Positions 34,429-42,690 of a stretch of 42,799 bases of DNA are shown here, piece after piece (position 1 is the stretch's first letter; each line of letters begins with the position of its first letter). The stretch comes from Chryseobacterium kimseyorum (GTDB taxonomy: Bacteria; Bacteroidota; Bacteroidia; Flavobacteriales; Weeksellaceae). The notes below the pieces were generated by a model that was not told the DNA's origin, searched no databases, and was given only the letters and a program-made list of their open reading frames with translations. The stretch is taken from NCBI RefSeq assembly GCF_025971945.1, contig NZ_JAPDHW010000015.1:1-42799 (forward strand), written 5' to 3'. A program made the translations under genes and the position numbers.

Positions 34429-34559
34429 TCACATCGTCACTTCGAGTAAAATTCTGAAAGAATTTGTATCGAGAAGTTTCTGATTGGATGACTTGCAGTC
34501 TGTAGTTCACTAATTCTCGATACATTTTTCTTCGAAAAACAATCGAATTGACGGTGTGA
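34429..34559. repeat. Imperfect inverted-repeat element, about 131 bp (MITE-like)
   Basis: The left arm TCACATCGTCACTTCGAG... and the right arm, read on the minus strand as TCACACCGTCAATTCGAT..., run inward with interrupted matching to a shared TGTATCGAGAA (left about 34466-34476). The middle, GATTGGATGACTTGCAGTCT, is unpaired. It lies in a gene-free stretch between a terminator and a small gene. I recall short repeats with GTCA-TTCGAG and TGTATCGAGAA in other flavobacterial genomes. No coding frame is present. Confidence 0.6.
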
Positions 34560-34664
34560 CAAAGCAGTTTCGTTTCAGCAAAGTAATCAAATTGGTTATA
34601 AACTTAAAAGCGTTAAGCGGAATATAGTTTGCAGGCCCACATGTGAAAACCTTTTTATTTTCGA

Positions 34665-34672
34665 TATATTTG
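34665..34672 (+). promoter_or_regulatory. -7 element for the 89-aa gene
   Basis: TATATTTG matches TAnnTTTG and ends 14 bases before the ATG at 34687. TGTG (34642-34645) is the nearest thing to a -33 box at about 19 bases. It supports the small gene being expressed on its own. Confidence 0.45.
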
Positions 34673-34686
34673 GTAAAAATAAAAAT

Positions 34687-34956
34687 ATGAGCGTTAAAGT
34701 AAGATTCTACTCCTACGATATTGAATTTGAATTTGAAAACTCTGTGGAATTTCCCATTGCACCGTCAATTGGGGATGAAGTAAATCTGATATCGTTTTTC
34801 AAATACAAAACTTCAGAAAGATTAGAATACGTCAACAACATGGAAGATCTTTATCTGTACGAAAATGCATTGGTTACCGAGCGTACCTGGTGTAAAGATA
34901 TAGACAAAGATGAGGTGTATTTACTGATTCATTTAAAGTATAAGAGGAGAAAGTAA
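34687..34956 (+). CDS. Small conserved-looking protein of unknown function
   Basis: An 89-residue soluble protein, acidic in the middle and basic at the C-terminus (KYKRRK). It has alternating strands (VKVRFYSYDIEFEFENS, VYLLIHLKY) suggesting a small beta-rich domain. It has no signal peptide and no motif I know. Reality is supported by its own -7 element, normal codon use and a strong terminator 20 bases downstream. It separates the darAB block from the pseudogene and peptidase. Function unknown. Confidence 0.6.
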   Translation: MSVKVRFYSYDIEFEFENSVEFPIAPSIGDEVNLISFFKYKTSERLEYVNNMEDLYLYENALVTERTWCKDIDKDEVYLLIHLKYKRRK

Positions 34957-34977
34957 ATACTGCTTAAATTTCCGACA

Positions 34978-35015
34978 AAAACTAAAGCTGCTCAATTCTG
35001 GGCAGCTTTAGTTTT
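34978..35015. terminator. Bidirectional terminator between convergent genes
   Basis: A 17-bp stem with one G-U pair (34978-34994 with 34999-35015, core CTAAAGCTGC/GCAGCTTTAG) and a 4-base loop. A-runs and T-runs on both sides let it work on both strands. It lies between the 89-aa gene and the minus-strand pseudogene, each within about 25 bases. Confidence 0.85.
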
Positions 35016-35020
35016 ATCAT

Positions 35021-35377
35021 TCAATTCCGAATTCCGAGAGCAGCTTTATAAATCTGAATTTCCTTTTCAAGATCTGTAATTTTCTCCGTTTTCTCTTTCA
35101 GTTCGTTCACCAGTTTAGATTTTTCATTGGGAGAATCGTTATGGGATAAACTGTCTACGATCAATCTCGTCAATTACTTTTTTAAGCTCAAAAAAATAAA
35201 GTCTTAGCATCCTGATTTCCAAATGTTTTTCAATTAAAAATCCAGAATCTTCAGACTCTAAAAGAAGTTCTTAGGCATTACCATATTCTCATCTTTAAAC
35301 AAATTATGAATATATTTTTCCTGATCGGCGTCCTTCGATAGGATTTTAAGTGACTGTATAAGTAAATTCTCATTCAT
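35021..35377 (-). pseudogene. Frameshifted gene for a small coiled-coil protein
   Basis: Reading the minus strand from an ATG at 35375-35377 gives a natural-looking protein in three consecutive frames. Part one has MNENLLIQSLKILSKDADQE and ends near 35272. Part two has LESEDSGFLIEKHLEIRMLR and then FFELKKVIDEI, ending near 35160. Part three has SKLVNELKEKTEKITDLEKE and ends ...ALGIRN with TGA at 35021-35023. Joined, the parts make about 118 residues ending in a Leu/Lys/Glu coiled coil. Two frame changes, near 35268-35274 and 35153-35168, break it. I do not know the family. Sequencing error is an alternative to true decay. A terminator sits between it and the upstream peptidase gene. Confidence 0.65.
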
Positions 35378-35396
35378 CAGTTATTAAATAAATTCA

Positions 35397-35427
35397 ATAA
35401 AAAAAGTGAGACATTTCTGCCTCACTT
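35397..35427 (-). terminator. Terminator of the M16 peptidase gene
   Basis: AAGTGAG (35404-35410) pairs with CTCACTT (35421-35427). On the minus strand the stem is followed by a seven-base T run. It lies about 25 bases after the stop codon at 35452. Confidence 0.75.
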
Positions 35428-35451
35428 CAAACAATTTATATTAATGAAAAA

Positions 35452-38364
35452 TTAATATCCAAAGATTTCTTCTAGGGTAACTTCTTTGAACTCACCCATT
35501 TTGTTGATTGATTCCATATTCAGGTTTTCTTTTTTCCCGATGATGGCGGTGTTGTACTTCAACGGTTTAATTTCTTTGTTGTAGAAACTTGTCAGTTGAG
35601 GCAACGTCAGATTTTGAATTTCAGTATAGTAATCTTTTCTGATATCGTAATCTACGCCAAGTTTTTTCAGTGCCAGTTGGTTATAGAAAATATTGGTTCT
35701 GTTGATTCTGTTTGATGCAATCTGCTTCAATGCTGACCCTCTAGAATTCTCAAACTGCGCCGGGATCTGAGGAAAATCTGCCATCAAATCATTCATTGCG
35801 TTTACTGCAAGAGGTAATTTGTTTGCCTGGGTTCCAATATAGTTGGTCACATAGTTCGGATGATCTTTTTCAGAAGCCGTTCCATAAGAAACGTAAGCAG
35901 AATACGCCAATGACTTACTCTCTCTGATTTCCTGGAAAACGATAGAAGACAGTCCACGTCCGAAGTACTCGTTAAATACATTTGATTTTCCGAAGTCTGC
36001 AAGGTTTACATTGCTTCCTTTTGCCACTTTCGCCATTTCCATTTGTACCATATCATAAGCCGTGAAATATACTTTGCCTTCGGTTGCCGGCTCTGCATAT
36101 ACTTTAGCTTTCGCAGGCTGCAGTTTGGTGTCAGCAATAAATGGTTTCACTGCTTTTTCAAGACCTTTCTGATCTTCTCCGTATAAGAAAACTTCGTAAG
36201 GATACTGGTTTAAAGTCTTGATTTTAGACATCAGGTCGTTAACGTTGATGCTTTCCAGACGTTGTTTTGAGATAATATCAGTCATTCTGGAATCCTTTCC
36301 ATACTTAGCATAATTGGAAAGTGCTGCCATAATTCTTGCTTTATCTTTTTTGGCCACTTCTCTGGATTCCAAGATTGTTTTTACCGTCTGATCATAAATT
36401 GCTTTGTCAGCTTTTACGTTGTTCATCCAGTGGTTCAACAGTTCTACTCCTTTCTTCATATTGCTTTCCAGTCCGCTCAGATAGATGATCGTCTGGTCAT
36501 TTGAAGTTCTGAAACCGTTGGAGATTCCTAATTTATAGAATTCTTCTTTTAACTGTTCAGGAGTATATTTATCGGTTCCTAAATATTGTAAAACGCTTAC
36601 CCCAAGGCTCAGTTCTTTATCATTATCTGTTCCGAAAGGGAAAATATAGTTGACCTGAGCAACTTTGTTGTATTTGTTTTCAACAAAACTTATTTTCTTG
36701 TCTTTGATTTGCGAAGTGGCGATGGCAGTTTTGTAATCAATAAACTGAGGTTTGATGTCTCCTGCTTTTGTTGCCAACAGATCTTTAAGGAAAGGCGACT
36801 GTGCTTCTCTGTTTAATTTAATAGGTGTGATGGCAGGGTTCTGTACGCGAACCAATTTATCATTCACTCCTTTTTCTTTATAAACGGCTACATAATTGTC
36901 TTTGAAAAACTCGTTGGCAAATTTTACAATATCTGCTTTGGTAATTTTTTCATAGTCATTGATCTCGTCTAATTCCTGCTGCCAGGTTCTTTCGTTGATG
37001 TAAGCATTGTAAAGCGTCGTTGCCAAACCGTCGGCAGTTTCCCAGCCTTTCATACGCTGTACTTTCATATCGTTGACGATGGCTTTCAGCATCCAATCCG
37101 GGAACTGCCCTTTTTTAACTAAATCTAACTGCCCCAGCAATAATTTTTTAGCCTCATCAAAACTTTGCCCATCTTTTGGTACAACATACATTGTAAATGC
37201 ACCATAAGTTTTGTAAGGTGATTCATATGCTCCTGCGCTCAGCACTTTCTGTTTTTGGCTGATGTTTAAATCGATCAAACCAGCATCACCGCTGTTGCTC
37301 AGAATTTCAGCAACCATGCTTGCCATTCTTGCATCTTTGGTTCCGTATGAATCAGATCTCCAGGCCATGGTCATTCTTGGTGCAGAAGGACTTTTTACAG
37401 TTCTGCTTACCACCTGTGTCATTGGCTCCTCAGAAACCATTTTTTTCATCGGAAGTTCTTTGTATTTGAATGACCCGAAGTAGTGGTCAACTAATTTTAT
37501 CGTTTTGTCGAAATCTAAATCTCCTACCAAAACTACTGCCATGTTGTTAGGCACATAGTACGTATCAAAATATTTATGAATAGCCACCATTGAAGGACTT
37601 TTCAAATGCTCCGACGTACCGATTGTCGTTTGCTGACCGTTCGGATGCTTAGGGAAAAGCGCCTCCATTAAAGTATAATTTACCAGACGGCTGTCGTTAT
37701 CCTGAGCTCTGTTGAATTCCTCATAAACCGCTTCCAGTTCTGTATGGAAAAGTCTTAAAACCAATTCTGAGAAACGTTCTTTTTCAACTTTAAGCCACTT
37801 CTCCAACTCATTAGCCGGAATATTATTTTTGTAAACCGTTTCGTCTAACCAGGTGTGAGCATTAGTTCCCGTTGCTCCCAAAGAAGAAATCGCTTTGTCA
37901 TATTCATTGGCAATTGCAAATTTTGAAGCTTCCTGAGAAACATCATCGATTTTCTTATAGAGTGCTTTTTTCTTTTCAGGATCTTTTTCTGCTTTATGCT
38001 GTTCGTAAAGGTCAGAAATCTGCTGCAGCAAAACCTTCTCTTTTGCCCAGTCCTGAGTTCCCAAGTGAGAAGTTCCTTTGAAAACCATGTGCTCAAGGTA
38101 GTGAGCCAATCCTGTATTGTCGCCTGGATCGTTATTTGAACCTGTTCTTACCGGAACATAGGTCTGGATTCTCGGAGCATCGTCGTTTTTTGCGAGATAA
38201 ACTTTTAATCCGTTCTTTAAAGTATAGACCCTCACTCCCGCCTGATCATTTTTCACAGTTTCATACGTATAACCCTGACCGTCAGTCACTGTCTGGGTAT
38301 CAAATTTCTGCGCCATTGCGTTGATCATGAAAAAGAATGAAAGAGAAATAAAAACTTTCTTCAT
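35452..38364 (-). CDS. M16 family (pitrilysin-like) zinc peptidase, exported
   Basis: A 970-residue zinc metallopeptidase with a signal peptide (about 1-18, ending AMAQ). The inverted zinc motif HxxEH is HYLEH (His88, Glu91, His92) in GLAHYLEHMVFKGT. The third ligand is expected in the downstream helix LEAVYEEFNRAQDN (about 209-222). The length fits two tandem M16A/M16C halves in one chain; the second half lacks the HxxEH motif, as normal for the inactive half. It probably degrades peptides in the periplasm. It is monocistronic with its own terminator and interrupts the two plus-strand pigment blocks. Confidence 0.92.
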   Translation of the reverse strand: MKKVFISLSFFFMINAMAQKFDTQTVTDGQGYTYETVKNDQAGVRVYTLKNGLKVYLAKNDDAPRIQTYVPVRTGSNNDPGDNTGLAHYLEHMVFKGTSHLGTQDWAKEKVLLQQISDLYEQHKAEKDPEKKKALYKKIDDVSQEASKFAIANEYDKAISSLGATGTNAHTWLDETVYKNNIPANELEKWLKVEKERFSELVLRLFHTELEAVYEEFNRAQDNDSRLVNYTLMEALFPKHPNGQQTTIGTSEHLKSPSMVAIHKYFDTYYVPNNMAVVLVGDLDFDKTIKLVDHYFGSFKYKELPMKKMVSEEPMTQVVSRTVKSPSAPRMTMAWRSDSYGTKDARMASMVAEILSNSGDAGLIDLNISQKQKVLSAGAYESPYKTYGAFTMYVVPKDGQSFDEAKKLLLGQLDLVKKGQFPDWMLKAIVNDMKVQRMKGWETADGLATTLYNAYINERTWQQELDEINDYEKITKADIVKFANEFFKDNYVAVYKEKGVNDKLVRVQNPAITPIKLNREAQSPFLKDLLATKAGDIKPQFIDYKTAIATSQIKDKKISFVENKYNKVAQVNYIFPFGTDNDKELSLGVSVLQYLGTDKYTPEQLKEEFYKLGISNGFRTSNDQTIIYLSGLESNMKKGVELLNHWMNNVKADKAIYDQTVKTILESREVAKKDKARIMAALSNYAKYGKDSRMTDIISKQRLESINVNDLMSKIKTLNQYPYEVFLYGEDQKGLEKAVKPFIADTKLQPAKAKVYAEPATEGKVYFTAYDMVQMEMAKVAKGSNVNLADFGKSNVFNEYFGRGLSSIVFQEIRESKSLAYSAYVSYGTASEKDHPNYVTNYIGTQANKLPLAVNAMNDLMADFPQIPAQFENSRGSALKQIASNRINRTNIFYNQLALKKLGVDYDIRKDYYTEIQNLTLPQLTSFYNKEIKPLKYNTAIIGKKENLNMESINKMGEFKEVTLEEIFGY

Positions 38365-38651
38365 AGTTGAATTTATTAATTTAATGCTGAATAAGTAGGA
38401 TTTCGAAGTCGTTTGTTACAGCCTTATAACTATTTATATTGCATCTGGTAAAGTGTAGTTTCTACAGAGATCAACTTTATTTATGTGTAATTCTATACAA
38501 ACTTTTTGCTACTCTAGACCAATAATTATCTTTATTAAAATTTTTTCTTGGCTTTAATAACGGGTGATTTTAGATTGTAATTTTAATTAAAACAAATTTA
38601 CAGGGAATAGATTTTGCAGTTGAAAACTAACTAATCCACCAAAAAAATATT
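38365..38651. other. Divergent intergenic region, no gene
   Basis: This 287-base AT-rich spacer separates the peptidase and VOC genes. A minus-strand TAAATTTG (38593-38600) and a plus-strand TAGATTTTG (about 38608-38616) resemble -7 elements, but neither has a convincing -33 partner. No coding frame or hairpin was seen. Confidence 0.4.
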
Positions 38652-39038
38652 ATGAAAACTAAAATGATTTGGGCAAATTATGCAGTAGCCGATCTTAACC
38701 GCACCACTGAATTTTATAGTGCATTGGGATTTAAATCAAATAGCCGTTCTGGTGATTTGACCAGTTTTTTCTTTAGTGAAAACAATTTTGTGATCCATTT
38801 TTTTCTCAAAGATAGTATAGAAAAGAACACGAAAGTGGTTTTTGTAGACAGTCAAACTGCCAATGAAATTATTTTTACATTGTCGGCAGAAACAAGAGAA
38901 GAAGTAGATCAATGGGCAAAATCTGTAGAAGATGCAGGCGGAAAGATTGAGTCTGAGCCCGAAGAATTTGGAGATGGTTATTATGGTTTTGTCTTTTCAG
39001 ATCCAGACGGACACAAGTTTAATGTGTTTATGATGTAA
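38652..39038 (+). CDS. VOC/glyoxalase-like protein
   Basis: A 128-residue protein of the vicinal oxygen chelate superfamily, with paired beta-alpha-beta-beta-beta modules. The opening MIWANYAVADLNRTTEFYSA (residues 5-24) and the closing YGFVFSDPDGHKFNVFMM (about 111-128) are standard for this family. In the latter the usual DPDGNxxEl reads DPDGHKFNVF. The first metal-ligand position is not clearly His, so the metal content is uncertain. VOC members range from lyases to resistance proteins, and I cannot assign a substrate. It stands alone between the peptidase and the second pigment block. Confidence 0.8.
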   Translation: MKTKMIWANYAVADLNRTTEFYSALGFKSNSRSGDLTSFFFSENNFVIHFFLKDSIEKNTKVVFVDSQTANEIIFTLSAETREEVDQWAKSVEDAGGKIESEPEEFGDGYYGFVFSDPDGHKFNVFMM

Positions 39039-39206
39039 CAAAATGCGTAATTCCAATGATTTACTGGCAAAATGCCATAAATTCCAATTTATGAAGCCGA
39101 TACATTCCATTATCTTATGTCCTGCATTTTTATTATTTTAGCGCATTGAAAAATCAGTACAACAGATGCTTGAAATATCATCTGAATTTAACATTAATCT
39201 TCCCGG

Positions 39207-39611
39207 ATGAAAAAACAAGACATTCCACAAGACGAAAGTAATTTGCAGTCAGCAAATATGACCGAAATGTTATATGTGACTGATGAAAATAACAATTATA
39301 CCACCGCCCAAAGCATCGGTTGGGAAGCTAAGAAAGCGGCCTTAGATGAATCGATGGCGCTCATTAACGAAAGAATTGAAGAAGCGAAACAAAATGTGGC
39401 GAATAATGTCGTGAGCCCCATCATCTATTTTATGGAACTCAATAAAATGGATTTGCAGGTTCTTGCGGCATACGTCGGAAAGTGGCAATGGACAGTCAAA
39501 CGACACGCAAAACCGAATATATTTAAAAAACTCAGCGATTCTACTTTGAAAAAATACGCCGACACGTTCGGGATTTCAGTAGATGAATTAAAAAACTTCA
39601 ATGGTAAATAA
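39207..39611 (+). CDS. Protein with C-terminal XRE-like helix-turn-helix
   Basis: A 134-residue soluble protein. The N-terminal 65 residues are polar (YVTDENNNYTTAQSIGWEAK, then an Ala/Glu-rich helix). The C-terminal 60 residues fit the HTH_3 pattern: MDLQVLAAYVGKWQWTVKRH, then LSDSTLKKYADTFGISVDEL. The gene is followed 49 bases later by the BtrH-like gene and the ABC genes on the same strand, so it may be their regulator or a cluster-associated adaptor. The recognition helix is Trp-rich (GKWQWTVKRH), which is unusual. Regulatory function is inferred from the fold only. Confidence 0.7.
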   Translation: MKKQDIPQDESNLQSANMTEMLYVTDENNNYTTAQSIGWEAKKAALDESMALINERIEEAKQNVANNVVSPIIYFMELNKMDLQVLAAYVGKWQWTVKRHAKPNIFKKLSDSTLKKYADTFGISVDELKNFNGK

Positions 39612-39660
39612 ACCTTTTAGGTTTCAAAAACTATAAGGTTTAATAAAATCCAGACTTATA

Positions 39661-40656
39661 ATGAAGATCAATTTCGAACACCACCAGACAGCCCACTGCG
39701 AAAACGGTGTTGCCTCCAATCTATTACTCAACAAAGGATTAAAACTCAGCGAACCGATGATTTTCGGAATCGGTTCCGGATTGTTTTTCGTGTATCTGCC
39801 TTTTCTAAAAGTGAATTTTGCGCCTGGTTTCAGTTACCGACCAATGCCGGGAGCTATTTTCAGCAAAGCAGCAAAAAGACTGGGCATCAAAATCAAAAGA
39901 ATTAAATTTTCAAGCCCGAAAGAAGCTCAGGCCGCTTTGGAGAAAAATTTAGAACAAAATATACCAACAGGTTTACAGGTTGGAGTTTTCAACCTTACTT
40001 ATTTTCCTGAAGAATATAAATTCCATTTCAACGCCCACAACTTAGTGGTTTACGGAAAAGAGGACGGAAAATTCCTCATCAGCGACCCTGTGATGGATTT
40101 CGCAACAACGCTGACCGAAGCAGAACTTGAGAAAGTTCGTTACGCCAAAGGTGCACTCGCTCCAAAAGGTCATATGTATTTCCCGACACACATTCCTGAG
40201 AATGTCCACTTGGAAGAAGCTATCAAGAAAGGAATTAAAGACACCTGCAAAAATATGCTCGCTCCCGTTCCGATTATTGGAATAAAAGCAATGCGTTGGG
40301 TGGCGAAAAGCATCCCGAAATGGGCTGAGAAAAAAGGCACGAAAGTAACCAACCATTATCTTGGACAACTCATCAGAATGCAGGAGGAAATCGGAACCGG
40401 CGGTGGCGGATTCAGGTTTATTTACGGTGCTTTTTTACAGGAAGCCTCAATGATTCTTAAAAATGACGAATTGAAAGAATTATCTAAAGAAATTACTGCA
40501 ATCGGTGACCTTTGGAGAGACTTTGCCGTGGATATTGCAAGAGTTTACAAAAATAGAAATTCGAAAAGCGATATTTACAATCAGCTTTCAAAATCAATGT
40601 TGCATATTGCCGATTTAGAAGAAGCTTTTTATAAGAAATTGAGAAAAGCGATATAG
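39661..40656 (+). CDS. BtrH N-terminal domain protein, probable Cys acyltransferase
   Basis: A 331-residue protein like BtrH, which in butirosin synthesis moves an acyl group from an acyl carrier protein to its acceptor. The papain/C39-like N-terminal domain shows a plausible triad: Cys13 in HHQTAHCENGVASN, His126 in FHFNAHNLVVYG and Asp142 in FLISDP. The C-terminal part (about 180-331) is helical, like the DUF4872-type extension of such proteins. It begins the second block with the ABC ATPase (TTG start 2 bases after its stop) and permease. In a flexirubin cluster it is a candidate for moving or esterifying the ACP-bound polyene acid; this is inference. Confidence 0.82.
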   Translation: MKINFEHHQTAHCENGVASNLLLNKGLKLSEPMIFGIGSGLFFVYLPFLKVNFAPGFSYRPMPGAIFSKAAKRLGIKIKRIKFSSPKEAQAALEKNLEQNIPTGLQVGVFNLTYFPEEYKFHFNAHNLVVYGKEDGKFLISDPVMDFATTLTEAELEKVRYAKGALAPKGHMYFPTHIPENVHLEEAIKKGIKDTCKNMLAPVPIIGIKAMRWVAKSIPKWAEKKGTKVTNHYLGQLIRMQEEIGTGGGGFRFIYGAFLQEASMILKNDELKELSKEITAIGDLWRDFAVDIARVYKNRNSKSDIYNQLSKSMLHIADLEEAFYKKLRKAI

Positions 40657-40657
40657 T

Positions 40658-41410
40658 TTGGAGAAAATCATCGAAATAAAAAACCTCTACAAGAAATACA
40701 AAAACTCGGAAGACTTTTCGGTTAATGATATTTCTTTGAACATCGATAAAAACGAAATCTACGGAATTCTCGGACCCAACGGAGCGGGGAAAACAACGTT
40801 GATCTCTATGCTTTCAGGTTTGATTAAACCAACCTCAGGAAGTTTTTCCATCAACGGTTTGTCTCCTAAAAAAGACAATTCCAAAATCAAACAAATTATC
40901 GGCGTTGTTCCTCAGGAATATGCGCTCTATCCGACTTTAACGGCGAAAGAAAATCTTTTGTTCTTCGGAAGTCTGTATGGTTTGAAGAACGATTATCTTC
41001 ACAAAGCCATCGATGAAGCTTTAGAATTAATGGGCTTAACGAAATTTGCCAATAAAAAAGTCGACCAGTTTTCAGGCGGAATGAAACGCCGTTGCAATCT
41101 GATTGCAGGAACGCTTCACAACCCAAAAGTTCTGTTTCTGGACGAGCCGACTGTTGGCGTTGATGTTCAATCCAAAAAAGCGATTATTGATTATCTTTTA
41201 GATTTAAATAAAAAAGGAATGTGCATTATTTACACCTCGCATCACTTATCTGAAGCCGAGGAATTCTGTACAAGAATCGCCATCATCGACCACGGGAAAA
41301 TCCACGCAACAGGAACGCCGGAAGAATTGGTGGAAAGAGTTGCCAATGCGGAAAACCTGGAGGATGTTTTCATTTCATTAACCGGAAAAGAATTGAGAGA
41401 TGTTGTATAA
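40658..41410 (+). CDS. ABC transporter ATP-binding protein
   Basis: A 250-residue ABC ATPase with Walker A GPNGAGKTT (39-47), Q-loop VPQE (84-87), signature SGGMKRR (139-145), Walker B VLFLDE (158-163) and the switch His in YTSHH. It belongs to the DrrA/NodI-like class that pairs with ABC-2 permeases. The start is TTG at 40658, since the frame overlaps nothing else upstream and begins 2 bases after the BtrH-like stop; such coupling suits a weak start. The last 11 bases overlap the permease gene. It would power export of a lipid-like product, probably the pigment or a precursor. Confidence 0.92.
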   Translation: MEKIIEIKNLYKKYKNSEDFSVNDISLNIDKNEIYGILGPNGAGKTTLISMLSGLIKPTSGSFSINGLSPKKDNSKIKQIIGVVPQEYALYPTLTAKENLLFFGSLYGLKNDYLHKAIDEALELMGLTKFANKKVDQFSGGMKRRCNLIAGTLHNPKVLFLDEPTVGVDVQSKKAIIDYLLDLNKKGMCIIYTSHHLSEAEEFCTRIAIIDHGKIHATGTPEELVERVANAENLEDVFISLTGKELRDVV

Positions 41411-42662
41411 ATTGTGGAGAAGTTTCATCAAGGAAATTCAGTTGTTGAAGAGAGATTCAGGCGGAATTGTCATTATTTTCCTGATGCCGTTGCTGTTGAT
41501 TATTACCATCACTTTAATTCAGGATTCGACATTCAAAAATCTGGAAGGCTCAAAAATCCCGATTATTTTCATTGATAACGATAAATCTGAAGTTTCGAAA
41601 GTCATTAAAAAAGAACTCGAAACCAGCAAAACATTTGAACTCGTCACCGATTACAACGAAAAATCAGCCGAAAAAGCTGTGTTTACGGGAGATTATCAGA
41701 TGGCCATCGTCATTCCTGAAAATTTAACGAAAGATTTAAATTCAAATATCGATTCCAAAGTTCAGACCGTCGTAAGTTCGTTTGGCCTGGAAACTGATTC
41801 TACTTCGACAAAAGCTGTAGCTTCAAAGACAAAAGACATTCATCTCTATTTCGACCCAGCTACCAACGCAGGTTTCAAAAATTCTGTAATGAATGCCATC
41901 AATAAAATGGTTTTCGAAATTGAGAATAAAAAAATCTACAAAGCCTTCCAGGACCAACTTGGAACGACGGAAGACCTTGAAAATAAAAGTCTGATTACCT
42001 TCAAAGAAATCACCCCGAACAGAGGCAGCGAAGAAGTAATGCCAAATTCCGTACAACACAACGTTCCTGCGTGGGCGCTGTTCGCGATTTTCTTTATTGT
42101 GGTGCCACTGTCGATTAATTTAGTCAAAGAAAAAAGTCAGGGAACTAGCGTGAGAGTTCGCGTGAGCCCGACGCCGTATTACATTCATATTTTAGGAAAA
42201 ACATTCACGTACCTCATCATTTGCGTCATCCAGTTTTTGCTGATGGTTGCGGTGGGAATTTGGCTTTTCCCTTTGATGGATTTACCTCAGTTTGATGTTT
42301 CAGGAAAAATGTTTCATCTTCTCATTGTCACTCTTTTTGCAGGATTGGCAGCGATTGGATTTGGAGTTTTAATTGGAACCGTTTCAGACACACAGGAACA
42401 ATCAGCGCCGTTTGGAGCGACTTCCGTAGTGGTTTTGGCGGCAATTGGCGGAATCTGGGTTCCGGTTTTCCTGATGCCTGAATTTATGCAGAAAATTGCA
42501 CAGTTTTCCCCGATGAACTGGGGACTGAATGCGTATTATGATATTATTTTAAGAAACAGTGGCATTGGCGAAATCGCTAAAGAACTGATTTTCTTATTTT
42601 TATTTTATATTGCGATGGTCAGCATTTCTTTATTGTATGAGAGGAAACAAAATAGTGTTTGA
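41400..42662 (+). CDS. ABC-2 type transporter permease
   Basis: A 420-residue permease: one N-terminal membrane helix (IVIIFLMPLLLIITITLI, about 23-40), a large extracytoplasmic domain (about 41-220), then five or six helices (from about 224 to 412). The order matches ABC2_membrane_3/YhgE-type exporters. It overlaps the ATPase gene by 11 bases, so the pair is translationally coupled. The cargo is unknown; the cluster position suggests a pigment, polyene or lipid substrate. The gene is complete, and an inverted-repeat element follows. Confidence 0.92.
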   Translation: MLYKLWRSFIKEIQLLKRDSGGIVIIFLMPLLLIITITLIQDSTFKNLEGSKIPIIFIDNDKSEVSKVIKKELETSKTFELVTDYNEKSAEKAVFTGDYQMAIVIPENLTKDLNSNIDSKVQTVVSSFGLETDSTSTKAVASKTKDIHLYFDPATNAGFKNSVMNAINKMVFEIENKKIYKAFQDQLGTTEDLENKSLITFKEITPNRGSEEVMPNSVQHNVPAWALFAIFFIVVPLSINLVKEKSQGTSVRVRVSPTPYYIHILGKTFTYLIICVIQFLLMVAVGIWLFPLMDLPQFDVSGKMFHLLIVTLFAGLAAIGFGVLIGTVSDTQEQSAPFGATSVVVLAAIGGIWVPVFLMPEFMQKIAQFSPMNWGLNAYYDIILRNSGIGEIAKELIFLFLFYIAMVSISLLYERKQNSV

Positions 42663-42690
42663 TTCAACACTGTACAGATTATTAGAAGCC

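Noticed and set aside
37845..38096. Lys/Arg-rich frame within the M16 peptidase gene
   Set aside because: It is an alternative frame of a well-supported peptidase gene, including the zinc-motif region.
40661..40700. Alternative downstream start for the ABC ATPase instead of TTG at 40658
   Set aside because: No ATG occurs before the conserved first strand (EKIIEIKNLYKKY), so the TTG start is needed to keep the domain complete.
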